Positions 1-6,810 of a stretch of 10,273 bases of DNA are shown piece after piece. Every line of letters starts with the position of its first letter. Within the stretch, counting starts at the first letter, position 1. The DNA lies in assembly GCA_964580905.1 (NCBI GenBank), contig CAZOLR010000053.1:1-10273 (forward strand), written 5' to 3'. The notes below the pieces were generated by a model that was not told the origin of the DNA, ran no database searches, and saw only the letters and a program-made list of their open reading frames with translations. This DNA is from G041228335 sp964580905. GTDB taxonomy: Bacteria > Pseudomonadota > Alphaproteobacteria > Puniceispirillales > UBA1172. A program made the position numbers and the translations under genes.

Positions 1-314
1 TGTGGCGGGCTTCGCTTGAGACGGTCTCTGTCATGCCGCTGGCCAGCGTCGACACTTTCGGCGGCACCATCATCACCGAATGGTACACCCAGCCCGAAGA
101 CAGGACCAGGCGGATCAAGGTTGCCATTTTCATCCTTGATCAGGAACTGAGATCAGATGCCATCCGGGTGGAGGTCTACCTTCAGAGCCGGCCGGAAGGT
201 GCAACAGACTGGCAGGATGACGGCCGTGACCGTGAACTTGCCACCCGGCTTGAAGATCTTATCCTGACCAGAGCCAGGGAAATCCGTTCAACCGGCGTCC
301 TTGAAACAAACTGA
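1..314 (+). CDS. DUF3576-type protein, 3' part (5' end outside window)
   Basis: The frame is open from base 3 to a TGA at 312-314, giving about 103 visible residues. It begins W-R-A-S-L-E-T and continues through 'MPLASVDTFGGTIITEWY', with 'ILDQELRSDAIRVEV' later and 'LEDLILTRAREIR' near the C-terminus. This matches my memory of the alphaproteobacterial DUF3576 family, whose members are often predicted lipoproteins or secreted proteins and are commonly encoded just before leuS. The ATG at 33 is probably internal, because the frame extends upstream without a stop and the upstream residues look like family sequence. The signal peptide, if there is one, is outside the window. The function is not established. 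The gene ends 27 bp before leuS on the same strand, so co-transcription is likely. The family assignment rests on recalled sequence pattern and context, not on a search. Confidence 0.8.
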   Translation, partial: WRASLETVSVMPLASVDTFGGTIITEWYTQPEDRTRRIKVAIFILDQELRSDAIRVEVYLQSRPEGATDWQDDGRDRELATRLEDLILTRAREIRSTGVLETN

Positions 315-341
315 CCTTAATTCTGATACCGAGCATCAATC

Positions 342-2927
342 ATGAGACGACTCGACGCCCCCAGCATTGAGCATAAATGGCAACAACGCTGGCAGGAAAA
401 CGGCTGCTTTACCGCCAGTATGGACAGCAGCAAGCCAAAATACTATGTGCTCGAAATGTTCCCCTATCCTTCGGGGAGAATACATATGGGGCATGTCCGC
501 AACTACACGCTCGGTGACGTGGTTGCACGGACCAAACGTGCCCGGGGGTATAACGTGCTTCATCCGATGGGATGGGATGCGTTTGGTCTGCCCGCGGAAA
601 ACGCGGCCATCGAGCGTGGGGTTCATCCGGCCAAATGGACGAAGGAAAACATCGCCGGGATGCGTGATCAGCTGAAAAGCATGGGCCTTTCCTATGACTG
701 GGCACGCGAATTTGCGACCTGTGATCCGGAATATTACCGGTTTGAGCAGAAAATGTTCCTTGATTTTCTCAAAGCAGGCCTTGCCTATAAAAAAGAAAGC
801 TGGGTCAACTGGGATCCGGTGGAAAACACGGTGCTGGCCAATGAACAGGTGGTCGATGGCTGTGGCTGGCGCTCCGGCGCACCGGTTGAGCGGCGTCTTC
901 TGTCGCAATGGTTCCTGAAAATCACTGCTTTTGCCGATGATCTCCTGAAATCCATCGAAACCCTTGATCGCTGGCCTGAACGTGTCCGCATCATGCAACA
1001 TAACTGGATCGGCAGATCTGAAGGGGCACGGATACGTTTTGCTATCACGGAGACAGCTCCGGCCGACCACGGGCATATCGAGGTGTTCACCACCCGGCCC
1101 GATACTCTTTTTGGCGCCTCCTTCCTTGCCATCGCCGCCAACCATCCGCTTGCGCTGGCAATGGCTGAAACGAACAGCGATCTTGCCGGTTTCATCGAAG
1201 AATGCAACCGCATGGGCACATCACAGGCCACGATTGAAGCCGCCGAAAAGAAAGGCTTTGATACAGGCCTGACTGTCCGCCATCCTTTTGATCCGGAGAT
1301 CGAACTTCCCGTTCATGTGGCCAATTTTGTCCTGATGGAATATGGCACAGGTGCGATTTTCGGCTGCCCTGCCCATGATCAGCGTGACCTTGATTTTGCC
1401 AATGCCTATAACCTGCCTGTCCGCCCTGTTGTTCTGCCCAAAGGTGAGGATGCTGAGACGTTCAGGGTCAGTGATACGGCGTTTACCGATGAGGGCACGA
1501 TCTATAATTCTGCCTTTCTTGACGGGCTTTCGGTAACAGAAGGGATCCGCGCGGCAATTTCAAAACTTGAAGACCAGGGTGATGGCAACGGCGAGACAAC
1601 ATGGCGCATCCGGGACTGGGGTGTATCCCGCCAGCGCTATTGGGGCTGTCCGATCCCGGTCATTCACTGCCCGGATTGCGGCCTTGTTCCGGTACCGGAT
1701 GATCAGCTTCCCGTAACGCTTCCTGAAGATGTCAGCTTTGACAAACCCGGCAATCCCATCGACCACCACCCGACATGGAAACATACGACATGCCCGGAAT
1801 GCGGCGGTGCTGCAGAACGCGAGACAGATACGTTTGACACGTTCTTTGAAAGCTCGTGGTATTTCCTTCGCTTCGCTGACCCGGACCCGGAAATCGCCTT
1901 TTCACATGAAGCCATGGATTACTGGCTGCCGGTTGATCAGTATATCGGCGGGGTTGAACATGCGGTGCTGCATCTTCTTTACTCACGATTCTTCACCCGT
2001 GCTCTTTCGGCCTGCGGATATCTTGATCTTGATGAGCCATTTGACGGCATGATGACCCAAGGCATGGTCTGCCATCAGACATTCCGCCATCAGGACGGCC
2101 AGTGGCTCTTTCCGGCGGAAGTTGAACGCATTGGAGAAAATGAATGGGTGACGAGTGAAGGCAAGAAGCCCGTCACCCCCGGCCGGATCGAGAAGATGAG
2201 CAAATCCAAACGCAACGTCATCGACCCGGAAAATATCATTTCGGTTTATGGCGCAGATACAGCCCGCCTGTTCATGATGTCCGACTCGCCTCCCGAACGT
2301 GATATGGAATGGACGAGCGCCGGCGTGGAAGGTGCGTCCCGGTTTATTCAGAAAGTCTGGCGGATGAGCCTGATCGATGAGGATAATGCCCTGCCCATGG
2401 CCCCGCTTGGGGCCGGGATGCCGGGTGAGCTTGATGACGCCGCCAGAACCTGCATAACCGAAACCCACCGCACCATTGCGCAATTTGGTGAAGATATTGA
2501 CCGGTTCCGTTTCAACCGTTGTGTTGCCGGGCTTTACACCCTGGCCAATACCATAAGCTCAACCAAGGGCCAAAGCGAGAGTCAAAACTGGGCGCGCCGT
2601 TTTGCTGTTGAGACACTGGCCAAGCTTCTGGCACCTATTGCCCCGCATATTGCCGAAGAAATATGGGCCAATCTCGGCCATGATGAAATGATCGCGACCC
2701 TGCCCTGGCCGGAAGCCGATCCTGCATGGCTCAAGGAAGATACGATCAACATTGCTGTTCAGGTTAACGGCAAGCTTCGCGGCACAATCGAACTCGCCCC
2801 CGACAGCGATGATACGCTTGCTGAAGAAATGGCGCTTGCATTACCGGCGGTTCAGAACATACTGAACGGACAACCTCCGAGGAAAGTGATCGTGGTCAAG
2901 AACAGGATTGTCAATGTTGTGGCGTAA
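342..2927 (+). CDS. leuS: Leucyl-tRNA synthetase (leucine--tRNA ligase)
   Basis: Cytoplasmic class I aminoacyl-tRNA synthetase that charges tRNA-Leu with leucine using ATP. The 861-residue product is almost the same length as the E. coli enzyme. The HIGH-type motif is H48-M-G-H51, following 'MFPYPSGRI'. The KMSKS loop is K618-M-S-K-S622. The CP1 editing domain that hydrolyses mischarged tRNA shows the threonine-rich T250-T-R-P-D-T255 and the G341-C-P-A-H-D346 stretch. D346 corresponds to the editing aspartate of the family (D345 in E. coli). Two cysteine pairs, C443/C446 and C484/C487, fit the zinc-binding insertion. The C-terminal 'VQVNGKLRGTIELAPD' is typical of the bacterial LeuS tail. The ATG at 342 gives the usual N-terminus, 'IEHKWQQRWQ'. 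Its Shine-Dalgarno match is weak. The gene end overlaps lptE. Confidence 0.98.
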   Translation: MRRLDAPSIEHKWQQRWQENGCFTASMDSSKPKYYVLEMFPYPSGRIHMGHVRNYTLGDVVARTKRARGYNVLHPMGWDAFGLPAENAAIERGVHPAKWTKENIAGMRDQLKSMGLSYDWAREFATCDPEYYRFEQKMFLDFLKAGLAYKKESWVNWDPVENTVLANEQVVDGCGWRSGAPVERRLLSQWFLKITAFADDLLKSIETLDRWPERVRIMQHNWIGRSEGARIRFAITETAPADHGHIEVFTTRPDTLFGASFLAIAANHPLALAMAETNSDLAGFIEECNRMGTSQATIEAAEKKGFDTGLTVRHPFDPEIELPVHVANFVLMEYGTGAIFGCPAHDQRDLDFANAYNLPVRPVVLPKGEDAETFRVSDTAFTDEGTIYNSAFLDGLSVTEGIRAAISKLEDQGDGNGETTWRIRDWGVSRQRYWGCPIPVIHCPDCGLVPVPDDQLPVTLPEDVSFDKPGNPIDHHPTWKHTTCPECGGAAERETDTFDTFFESSWYFLRFADPDPEIAFSHEAMDYWLPVDQYIGGVEHAVLHLLYSRFFTRALSACGYLDLDEPFDGMMTQGMVCHQTFRHQDGQWLFPAEVERIGENEWVTSEGKKPVTPGRIEKMSKSKRNVIDPENIISVYGADTARLFMMSDSPPERDMEWTSAGVEGASRFIQKVWRMSLIDEDNALPMAPLGAGMPGELDDAARTCITETHRTIAQFGEDIDRFRFNRCVAGLYTLANTISSTKGQSESQNWARRFAVETLAKLLAPIAPHIAEEIWANLGHDEMIATLPWPEADPAWLKEDTINIAVQVNGKLRGTIELAPDSDDTLAEEMALALPAVQNILNGQPPRKVIVVKNRIVNVVA

Positions 2928-3396
2928 AAAGATCAGCATCGGCTTCATTCTGCTCATCGCTGCATCCTGCAGTGCTGTGCCAACAGACGGAAGCAGCGGC
3001 CAGCGCAGTTTGTTTGACCCTAGACTGGGGCAGATCAGCGTTGAAACCCAGACCGGCCGGACCGAACAGATCTTCCATCAGCAGCTCGAACGCCTGCTGG
3101 CCCGAAGCGGCAGGGCGGAAAAAGTCTATCATCTCAAAGCCATGATTTCGACTTCTTACCCGACCGATGCCGTGGACATGACAGCACATATAACTCTTTA
3201 TGATCAACTTGAAGGGCGTGAGGTGATGAATTTCTCTATCATGACGTCAGCCTCTGTCGGCGCGGTCACGTCTTTGTTCGGATCCGAAGAAGCCAAGGCT
3301 AATGCCCGGGAAAGACTGGCCGCCAGTCTTGCGGAAAAAACCTATCATCGATTGTTTCTGTATTTCAATGCGAATGACAGCAGTGACGGATCATGA
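2914..3396 (+). CDS. lptE: LPS-assembly lipoprotein LptE
   Basis: Small outer-membrane lipoprotein of about 160 residues. It is expected to plug and assist the LptD barrel that places lipopolysaccharide in the outer leaflet. From the ATG at 2914 the N-terminus has positive residues (R4, K5, K6), a hydrophobic stretch (I7-A17) and a lipobox-like A-A-S-C with C19 as the predicted lipidated residue. A TTG two codons upstream (2908) is in frame. AGGA at 2904-2907 lies 6 nt before the ATG but touches the TTG, so I chose the ATG. The C-terminal part, with 'ARERLAASLAEKTYHRLFLYF', resembles alphaproteobacterial LptE proteins. It overlaps leuS by 14 bp, and its stop shares ATGA with the holA start. 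The leuS-lptE-holA order is a conserved trio that supports the call, since the protein itself is poorly conserved. Confidence 0.88.
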   Translation: MLWRKKISIGFILLIAASCSAVPTDGSSGQRSLFDPRLGQISVETQTGRTEQIFHQQLERLLARSGRAEKVYHLKAMISTSYPTDAVDMTAHITLYDQLEGREVMNFSIMTSASVGAVTSLFGSEEAKANARERLAASLAEKTYHRLFLYFNANDSSDGS

Positions 3397-4412
3397 AAAT
3401 CAGCGGCCGGGGCATTGATCCGTTTCTTGCCAATCCACCCCGTGATGTTGCTGCTGTCCTTCTCTATGGCCATGATCAGGGGTTGATAAGGGAACGAGCC
3501 GAAAAACTCTGCCGCCTCGCCGTTGAGGATATTCAGGACCCTTTTTCCACAACCCAGCTGGACGCAACCGACATTGCCAAAGATCCTTCCCTGCTTGTGG
3601 ACAGCGCAGGTGCCATGCCGGCTTTTGGCGGCATGCGTCTGGTGCGGGTAAATCTGGTAACAGGTGCCTGCCTTGATTCGTGCCGCAACCTTCTTGAAAA
3701 TCCGCCTGCTGAAAGCCTGACGGTCTTGACCGGGGCTGATGAGCTCAACACGCGTTCCGCCCTTGTCAAACTTTTTGAAAGTGCGGACAATGCCGCGGCA
3801 ATAGGATGTTATCCTGATACGGCCCAGTCACTCGGCCAGGTGGCGCGGGAGATCTTTGCATCTCATGCCATCACGACTGACCGAGAGACGATGGACTGGA
3901 TTACCGACCATCTCGGCGCCGACCGTATGGCCAGCCGGAGTGAAATTGACAAACTTGTTCTGCTGGCAGGTGAAGGTGGCCAGCTTGATCTTGATGCGGT
4001 TCGTGAGGCACTGGGTGACGGCGCTTCGGTGGCGACCAGTGATATCATCCATGCCGCCGCCGATGGAAATATCCGTATACTGAGCCAGGCACTGGACCGT
4101 GCCCAGGCAGAAGCCATCGCGGGTGAACGTATCCTCCGCGCCGGTATTGGTTATTTTCACCGGCTTTTCCGGATTTCTGCCGCCATGGATGAAGGCCGGA
4201 GCCGCGAAGATGCCATCAAATCCGTGCGGCCACCTGTGTTTTTTTCCGAGCGACCCAAAATTGAAGGTCATCTCCGGCGCTGGAATTCCAAAAGATGCCG
4301 CCGCGCCATGGAACGGCTCAATACAGCAGAACTTCAGTGCCGTCAGGGCATAGATGCCCATGTTGCCTGTGGTCAGGCGCTGTTTTCTCTTGCGCTCGCA
4401 GCCAGAAAATAA
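3393..4412 (+). CDS. holA: DNA polymerase III delta subunit
   Basis: Delta subunit of the clamp-loader complex, which opens the beta sliding clamp and loads it on primed DNA during replication. The product is 339 residues, normal for HolA. Visible family features are the N-terminal 'AVLLYGHDQGLIRERAEKL', a central 'LGADRMASRSEIDKLVLLAG' (the conserved delta segment of the AAA+-like domain) and 'LDAVREALGDGASVATSDI'. The C-terminal collar helices contain 'RILRAGIGYFHRLF'. Delta lacks a functional Walker ATPase motif in this family, and none is seen here. The start ATG overlaps the lptE stop by 4 bp (ATGA), which suggests translational coupling. The stop is only 7 bp from the stop of the convergent parB gene. 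Confidence 0.95.
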   Translation: MKISGRGIDPFLANPPRDVAAVLLYGHDQGLIRERAEKLCRLAVEDIQDPFSTTQLDATDIAKDPSLLVDSAGAMPAFGGMRLVRVNLVTGACLDSCRNLLENPPAESLTVLTGADELNTRSALVKLFESADNAAAIGCYPDTAQSLGQVAREIFASHAITTDRETMDWITDHLGADRMASRSEIDKLVLLAGEGGQLDLDAVREALGDGASVATSDIIHAAADGNIRILSQALDRAQAEAIAGERILRAGIGYFHRLFRISAAMDEGRSREDAIKSVRPPVFFSERPKIEGHLRRWNSKRCRRAMERLNTAELQCRQGIDAHVACGQALFSLALAARK

Positions 4413-4419
4413 ATAATGT

Positions 4420-5346
4420 TTAGCTCAATTTAGCGATCATCGCTTCAAGCTGATCAAGGCTTTCGCAGGAAATCCTGATCACACCTTTCTGGTTTTTCTC
4501 ATTGAACCTGATATCGATGGCAAGCCCTGTCTTGTCGCTCACCTGTTTCTCCAGCGCCCTGATATCTGCTGATTTCGGAAGCTTCCTTCTGGGCGGGCCG
4601 GACTCTCGCCGGGCCAATGCTTCCACCTGACGGGCGCTGAGCCCTTTCTTTTCAACTTCACGTGCCAGTGACTCGGCCCGGGGATGCCCTATCAGAGGAC
4701 GGATCTGACCTGGCGTGAGCCGGCCATCCCTGATCATGGACTGAACCGACGGCGGAAGCCCGGTCAGGCGAAGGATATTGGCAAGATGACTCCGCGATTT
4801 ACCAAGCACTTTTGCCAGTTTTTCCTGGGTATAACCAAACTGATCCATGAGCTGCCGGTAGCCTTCGGCTTCTTCGATGGCGCTGAGATCACGGCGCTGT
4901 ATATTTTCAATCAGCGCAAGTTCGGACGCATCCTGATCGTTGGCCTCACGAATGACGACGGGCACTTCATGCACACGTGCTTTCTGGGCCGCGCGCCAGC
5001 GGCGTTCGCCTGCAATAAGCTGAAAATGACCATCTGACGCCGGATCCGGGCGGACCAGAAGAGGCTGTAAGATACCATGCTGGGCGATGCTGGCGGCAAG
5101 ATCATCGAGCCCGGCCTCATCAAAGACCTGACGCGGCTGCCAGGGGCCGGGGGTGATCTTGGCTATATCCACCCGGATGGTTTCGGCAGGCAAGGAAGCC
5201 TTACCGGCGGCAGAACCCTCATCATGTTCTTTTACACTGGCAAGAACAGCGCTGTCACCCAACAACGACGACAATCCCCGTCCGAGACCTTTTGATGATG
5301 ATTTCTGGGATGATTGTTTAAGGGGTGATGCTTTTTTATCGGTCAT
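4420..5346 (-). CDS. parB: Chromosome-partitioning protein ParB (CTP-dependent parS-binding clamp)
   Basis: 308-residue ParB/Spo0J-family protein. It binds parS, loads as a CTP-gated sliding clamp, spreads along DNA and stimulates the ParA ATPase to segregate the origin region. The N-terminal 'LGRGLSSLLG' (21-30) is the typical ParA-interaction segment. The CTP-binding domain includes 'GILQPLLVRP' (91-100), G113-E-R-R-W-R118 and 'ENIQRRDLSAIEEAEGY' (147-163). The parS-reading helix-turn-helix is around 172-194 ('TQEKLAKVLGKSRSHLANIL'). A charged linker leads to a C-terminal dimerization domain (about 260-308). The ATG overlaps the parA stop by 4 bp, and a purine-rich Shine-Dalgarno tract (AGGAAAGGAAAG on the coding strand) precedes it. 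One oddity is 'TPGQIRPLIG' (211-220), where most ParB proteins have a GHARALL-type sequence. The cognate site is the parS in rsmG. Confidence 0.97.
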   Translation of the reverse strand: MTDKKASPLKQSSQKSSSKGLGRGLSSLLGDSAVLASVKEHDEGSAAGKASLPAETIRVDIAKITPGPWQPRQVFDEAGLDDLAASIAQHGILQPLLVRPDPASDGHFQLIAGERRWRAAQKARVHEVPVVIREANDQDASELALIENIQRRDLSAIEEAEGYRQLMDQFGYTQEKLAKVLGKSRSHLANILRLTGLPPSVQSMIRDGRLTPGQIRPLIGHPRAESLAREVEKKGLSARQVEALARRESGPPRRKLPKSADIRALEKQVSDKTGLAIDIRFNEKNQKGVIRISCESLDQLEAMIAKLS

Positions 5347-6122
5347 GCCGCTTTCCTTTCCTGGCGTATCAGTTCACCAGCAAGAGCAATATAGGCCTGT
5401 GACCCCGTGCAGTTGAGATCATAAAGCAACACCGGCTTGCCAAAGGACGGCGCCTCCGAAACCCTTACATTCCGTGGTATCATGGTCTTATACACAAGCG
5501 GGCCCAGATGCTTGCGCACATCCTCGGCAACCATGCCTGAGAGCCGGTTGCGGTTGTCGTACATCGTCAGCACAACACCGCAAATCTCAAGTTCAGGGTT
5601 GAGCCCGCCACGAACAGCATCAATAGTCCCGATCAGTTGCGAGAGCCCTTCAAGCGCGTAATATTCGCATTGCAACGGAACAAGAGCCGAGGAGACAGCG
5701 GTCAGGGCGTTGACGGTCAGCAATCCGAGGGAGGGGGGGCAGTCCACCAGAACATAATCAAAATCCTGATCGATGTGTTCCATGATTTCTTTGAGCCGGA
5801 ATTCACGGCGATCAAGGCCGGAAAGCTCGATCTCCAGCGCCGACAGGTCAGGCCGGGCCGGGATAACCGAAAGATTCTGAACTTCACTCGGACGAATGGC
5901 CTGATCAATCGTCGCCATGCCTGAAAACAGCTGATAGAGATCATGATCACGGGACGACATCTCAATCCCCAACCCTGTGCTTGCGTTACCCTGAGGATCA
6001 GCGTCAATGACCAGCACACGGCGGCGTGATGCGGCAAGAGCGGTCGCCAGATTTACGGTTGTGGTGGTTTTGCCGACACCACCTTTCTGATTTGTAACCG
6101 CGATTGTTCGCCCGAGAGACAT
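5343..6122 (-). CDS. parA: Chromosome-partitioning ATPase ParA
   Basis: Soj/ParA-type deviant-Walker ATPase of 259 residues from the ATG at 6122. It binds DNA nonspecifically in its ATP dimer form, and ParB-parS complexes follow its gradient during origin segregation. Features are the deviant Walker A K13-G-G-V-G-K-T-T20 with the signature lysine K13, the Walker A' segment 'IDADPQGNASTGLG' (from I39), Walker B 'VLVDCPPS' with D127, and a C-terminal basic 'PRNVRVSEAPSFGKP' typical of chromosomal ParA. A TTG two codons upstream (6128) is also in frame. AAGG lies 8 nt before the ATG but only 2 nt before the TTG, which favours the ATG. It follows rsmG by 30 bp of very AT-rich DNA and overlaps parB by 4 bp. 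The short N-terminus without a helix-turn-helix marks it as chromosomal type Ib-like, not a plasmid ParA repressor. Confidence 0.97.
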   Translation of the reverse strand: MSLGRTIAVTNQKGGVGKTTTTVNLATALAASRRRVLVIDADPQGNASTGLGIEMSSRDHDLYQLFSGMATIDQAIRPSEVQNLSVIPARPDLSALEIELSGLDRREFRLKEIMEHIDQDFDYVLVDCPPSLGLLTVNALTAVSSALVPLQCEYYALEGLSQLIGTIDAVRGGLNPELEICGVVLTMYDNRNRLSGMVAEDVRKHLGPLVYKTMIPRNVRVSEAPSFGKPVLLYDLNCTGSQAYIALAGELIRQERKAA

Positions 6123-6140
6123 ATTCAACGCCTTGTTATT

Positions 6141-6160
6141 ATTATTAAATTATTAATAAT
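6141..6160. repeat. AT-only inverted repeat between rsmG and parA
   Basis: Eight-base arms ATTATTAA (6141-6148) and TTAATAAT (6153-6160) flank a 4-base spacer. The right arm covers the rsmG stop codon and its last tyrosine codon. Nested in it is a perfect 12-bp palindrome at 6149-6160. The stretch consists only of A and T, in clear contrast to the surrounding sequence. It lies directly upstream of the parA ribosome-binding site. It could be a -10/UP-like promoter region, a protein-binding site or a DNA-unwinding patch. I cannot tell which. Confidence 0.5.
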
Positions 6161-6806
6161 CACCAAATCCGGACAGCTTCAGGACAGCGCTTTCCGGACT
6201 GCTGAGACTTTCCCTGATTTCGACCTTGATATTGGTCGAATTTGCAACTGAGGTCAATTCTTCTTGATACCGGGCGCCCTTGAGAAACAGACATTCAAGG
6301 CCTGAGTGATGCTGCGATCTGGTCAGATCAAGCAGTTTTTCCAGAGGTGCAAGCGCCCGCGCCGTGATATATCTCGGCTTCATCGCCGGAAGTGTTTCAA
6401 GTCTTGCGTTGATTATCTTTAACGGCACATCACATTCCCGTGCCGCCACCGACAGGAAGGCACATTTGCGTTCGTCCGATTCAACGCAGTTCAACGGGTT
6501 TTCATGAGATCCGGCCCCCATAATGGCAAGAACAACCCCGGGAAGCCCTGCGCCACTGCCAATATCCATAATCAACTGCCCGGGTTCGTCGAGAAAGTTA
6601 TAGAGCTGGCCCGAATCAAGGATATGACGCCGCCAGACATCATCCAGTGACGCATTGCTCACCAGATTTATTGATTTCTGCCAACGGGACAGGAGATCAA
6701 CGTAACGCCGCAACACGGACAATGTTTCACGTGAAACATTGAGAAGCTCAGCTACTTTTTCCGGGGTAAGCGGCGCTGGAGCAGGGTGATGATGCGGGGA
6801 GGGCAT
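6153..6806 (-). CDS. rsmG: 16S rRNA (guanine527-N7)-methyltransferase RsmG (GidB)
   Basis: SAM-dependent methyltransferase that makes m7G527 in 16S rRNA; loss of it in other bacteria gives low-level streptomycin resistance. The product is 217 residues, normal for the family. Features are the SAM-binding glycine loop D81-I-G-S-G-A-G-L-P-G90, 'VESDERKCAFL' (108-118), 'ITARALAPL' (147-155) and 'FLKG' (174-177). 'RWQKSINLVSN' (41-51) and 'RRHILDSGQL' (59-68) are conserved RsmG segments. The N-terminus is rich in His and Pro, with H5-H7. Residues 23-29 (N-V-S-R-E-T-L) are encoded by the parS palindrome. The ATG is 4 bp after the mnmG stop with only a weak Shine-Dalgarno match, so translation is probably coupled to mnmG. 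Confidence 0.97.
   Translation of the reverse strand: MPSPHHHPAPAPLTPEKVAELLNVSRETLSVLRRYVDLLSRWQKSINLVSNASLDDVWRRHILDSGQLYNFLDEPGQLIMDIGSGAGLPGVVLAIMGAGSHENPLNCVESDERKCAFLSVAARECDVPLKIINARLETLPAMKPRYITARALAPLEKLLDLTRSQHHSGLECLFLKGARYQEELTSVANSTNIKVEIRESLSSPESAVLKLSGFGDY
6723..6738. other. parS: parS centromere site (ParB-binding palindrome)
   Basis: The bases TGTTTCACGTGAAACA form a perfect 16-bp palindrome that matches the widely conserved bacterial chromosomal parS consensus. The symmetry extends to 22 bp (6720-6741). It sits inside the rsmG reading frame, coding for part of N-V-S-R-E-T-L. ParB, encoded about 1.4 kb away, is expected to load here and spread over neighbouring DNA. I found no second full parS in the window. 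CACGTG-core sequences elsewhere, such as near 4665 and 9500, lack the flanking arms. Confidence 0.96.
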
Positions 6807-6810
6807 TGAT

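Noticed and set aside
336..1145. A 269-codon open frame on the minus strand opposite leuS
   Set aside because: It lies entirely within the strongly conserved leuS frame with all its catalytic motifs. The antisense translation has no recognisable domain and looks like a codon-bias shadow.
1983..2483. A 166-codon minus-strand open frame opposite the leuS KMSKS region
   Set aside because: It is antisense to conserved coding sequence, with no convincing start context or domain.
3828..4361. A 177-codon minus-strand open frame opposite holA
   Set aside because: It is directly in line upstream of nothing on that strand and is antisense to the conserved delta-subunit domain. No family features are seen.
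4660..4680. CACGTG core as a second parS
   Set aside because: The flanking arms do not match: the core is followed by CCAG instead of AAACA, so ParB is not expected to bind it specifically.
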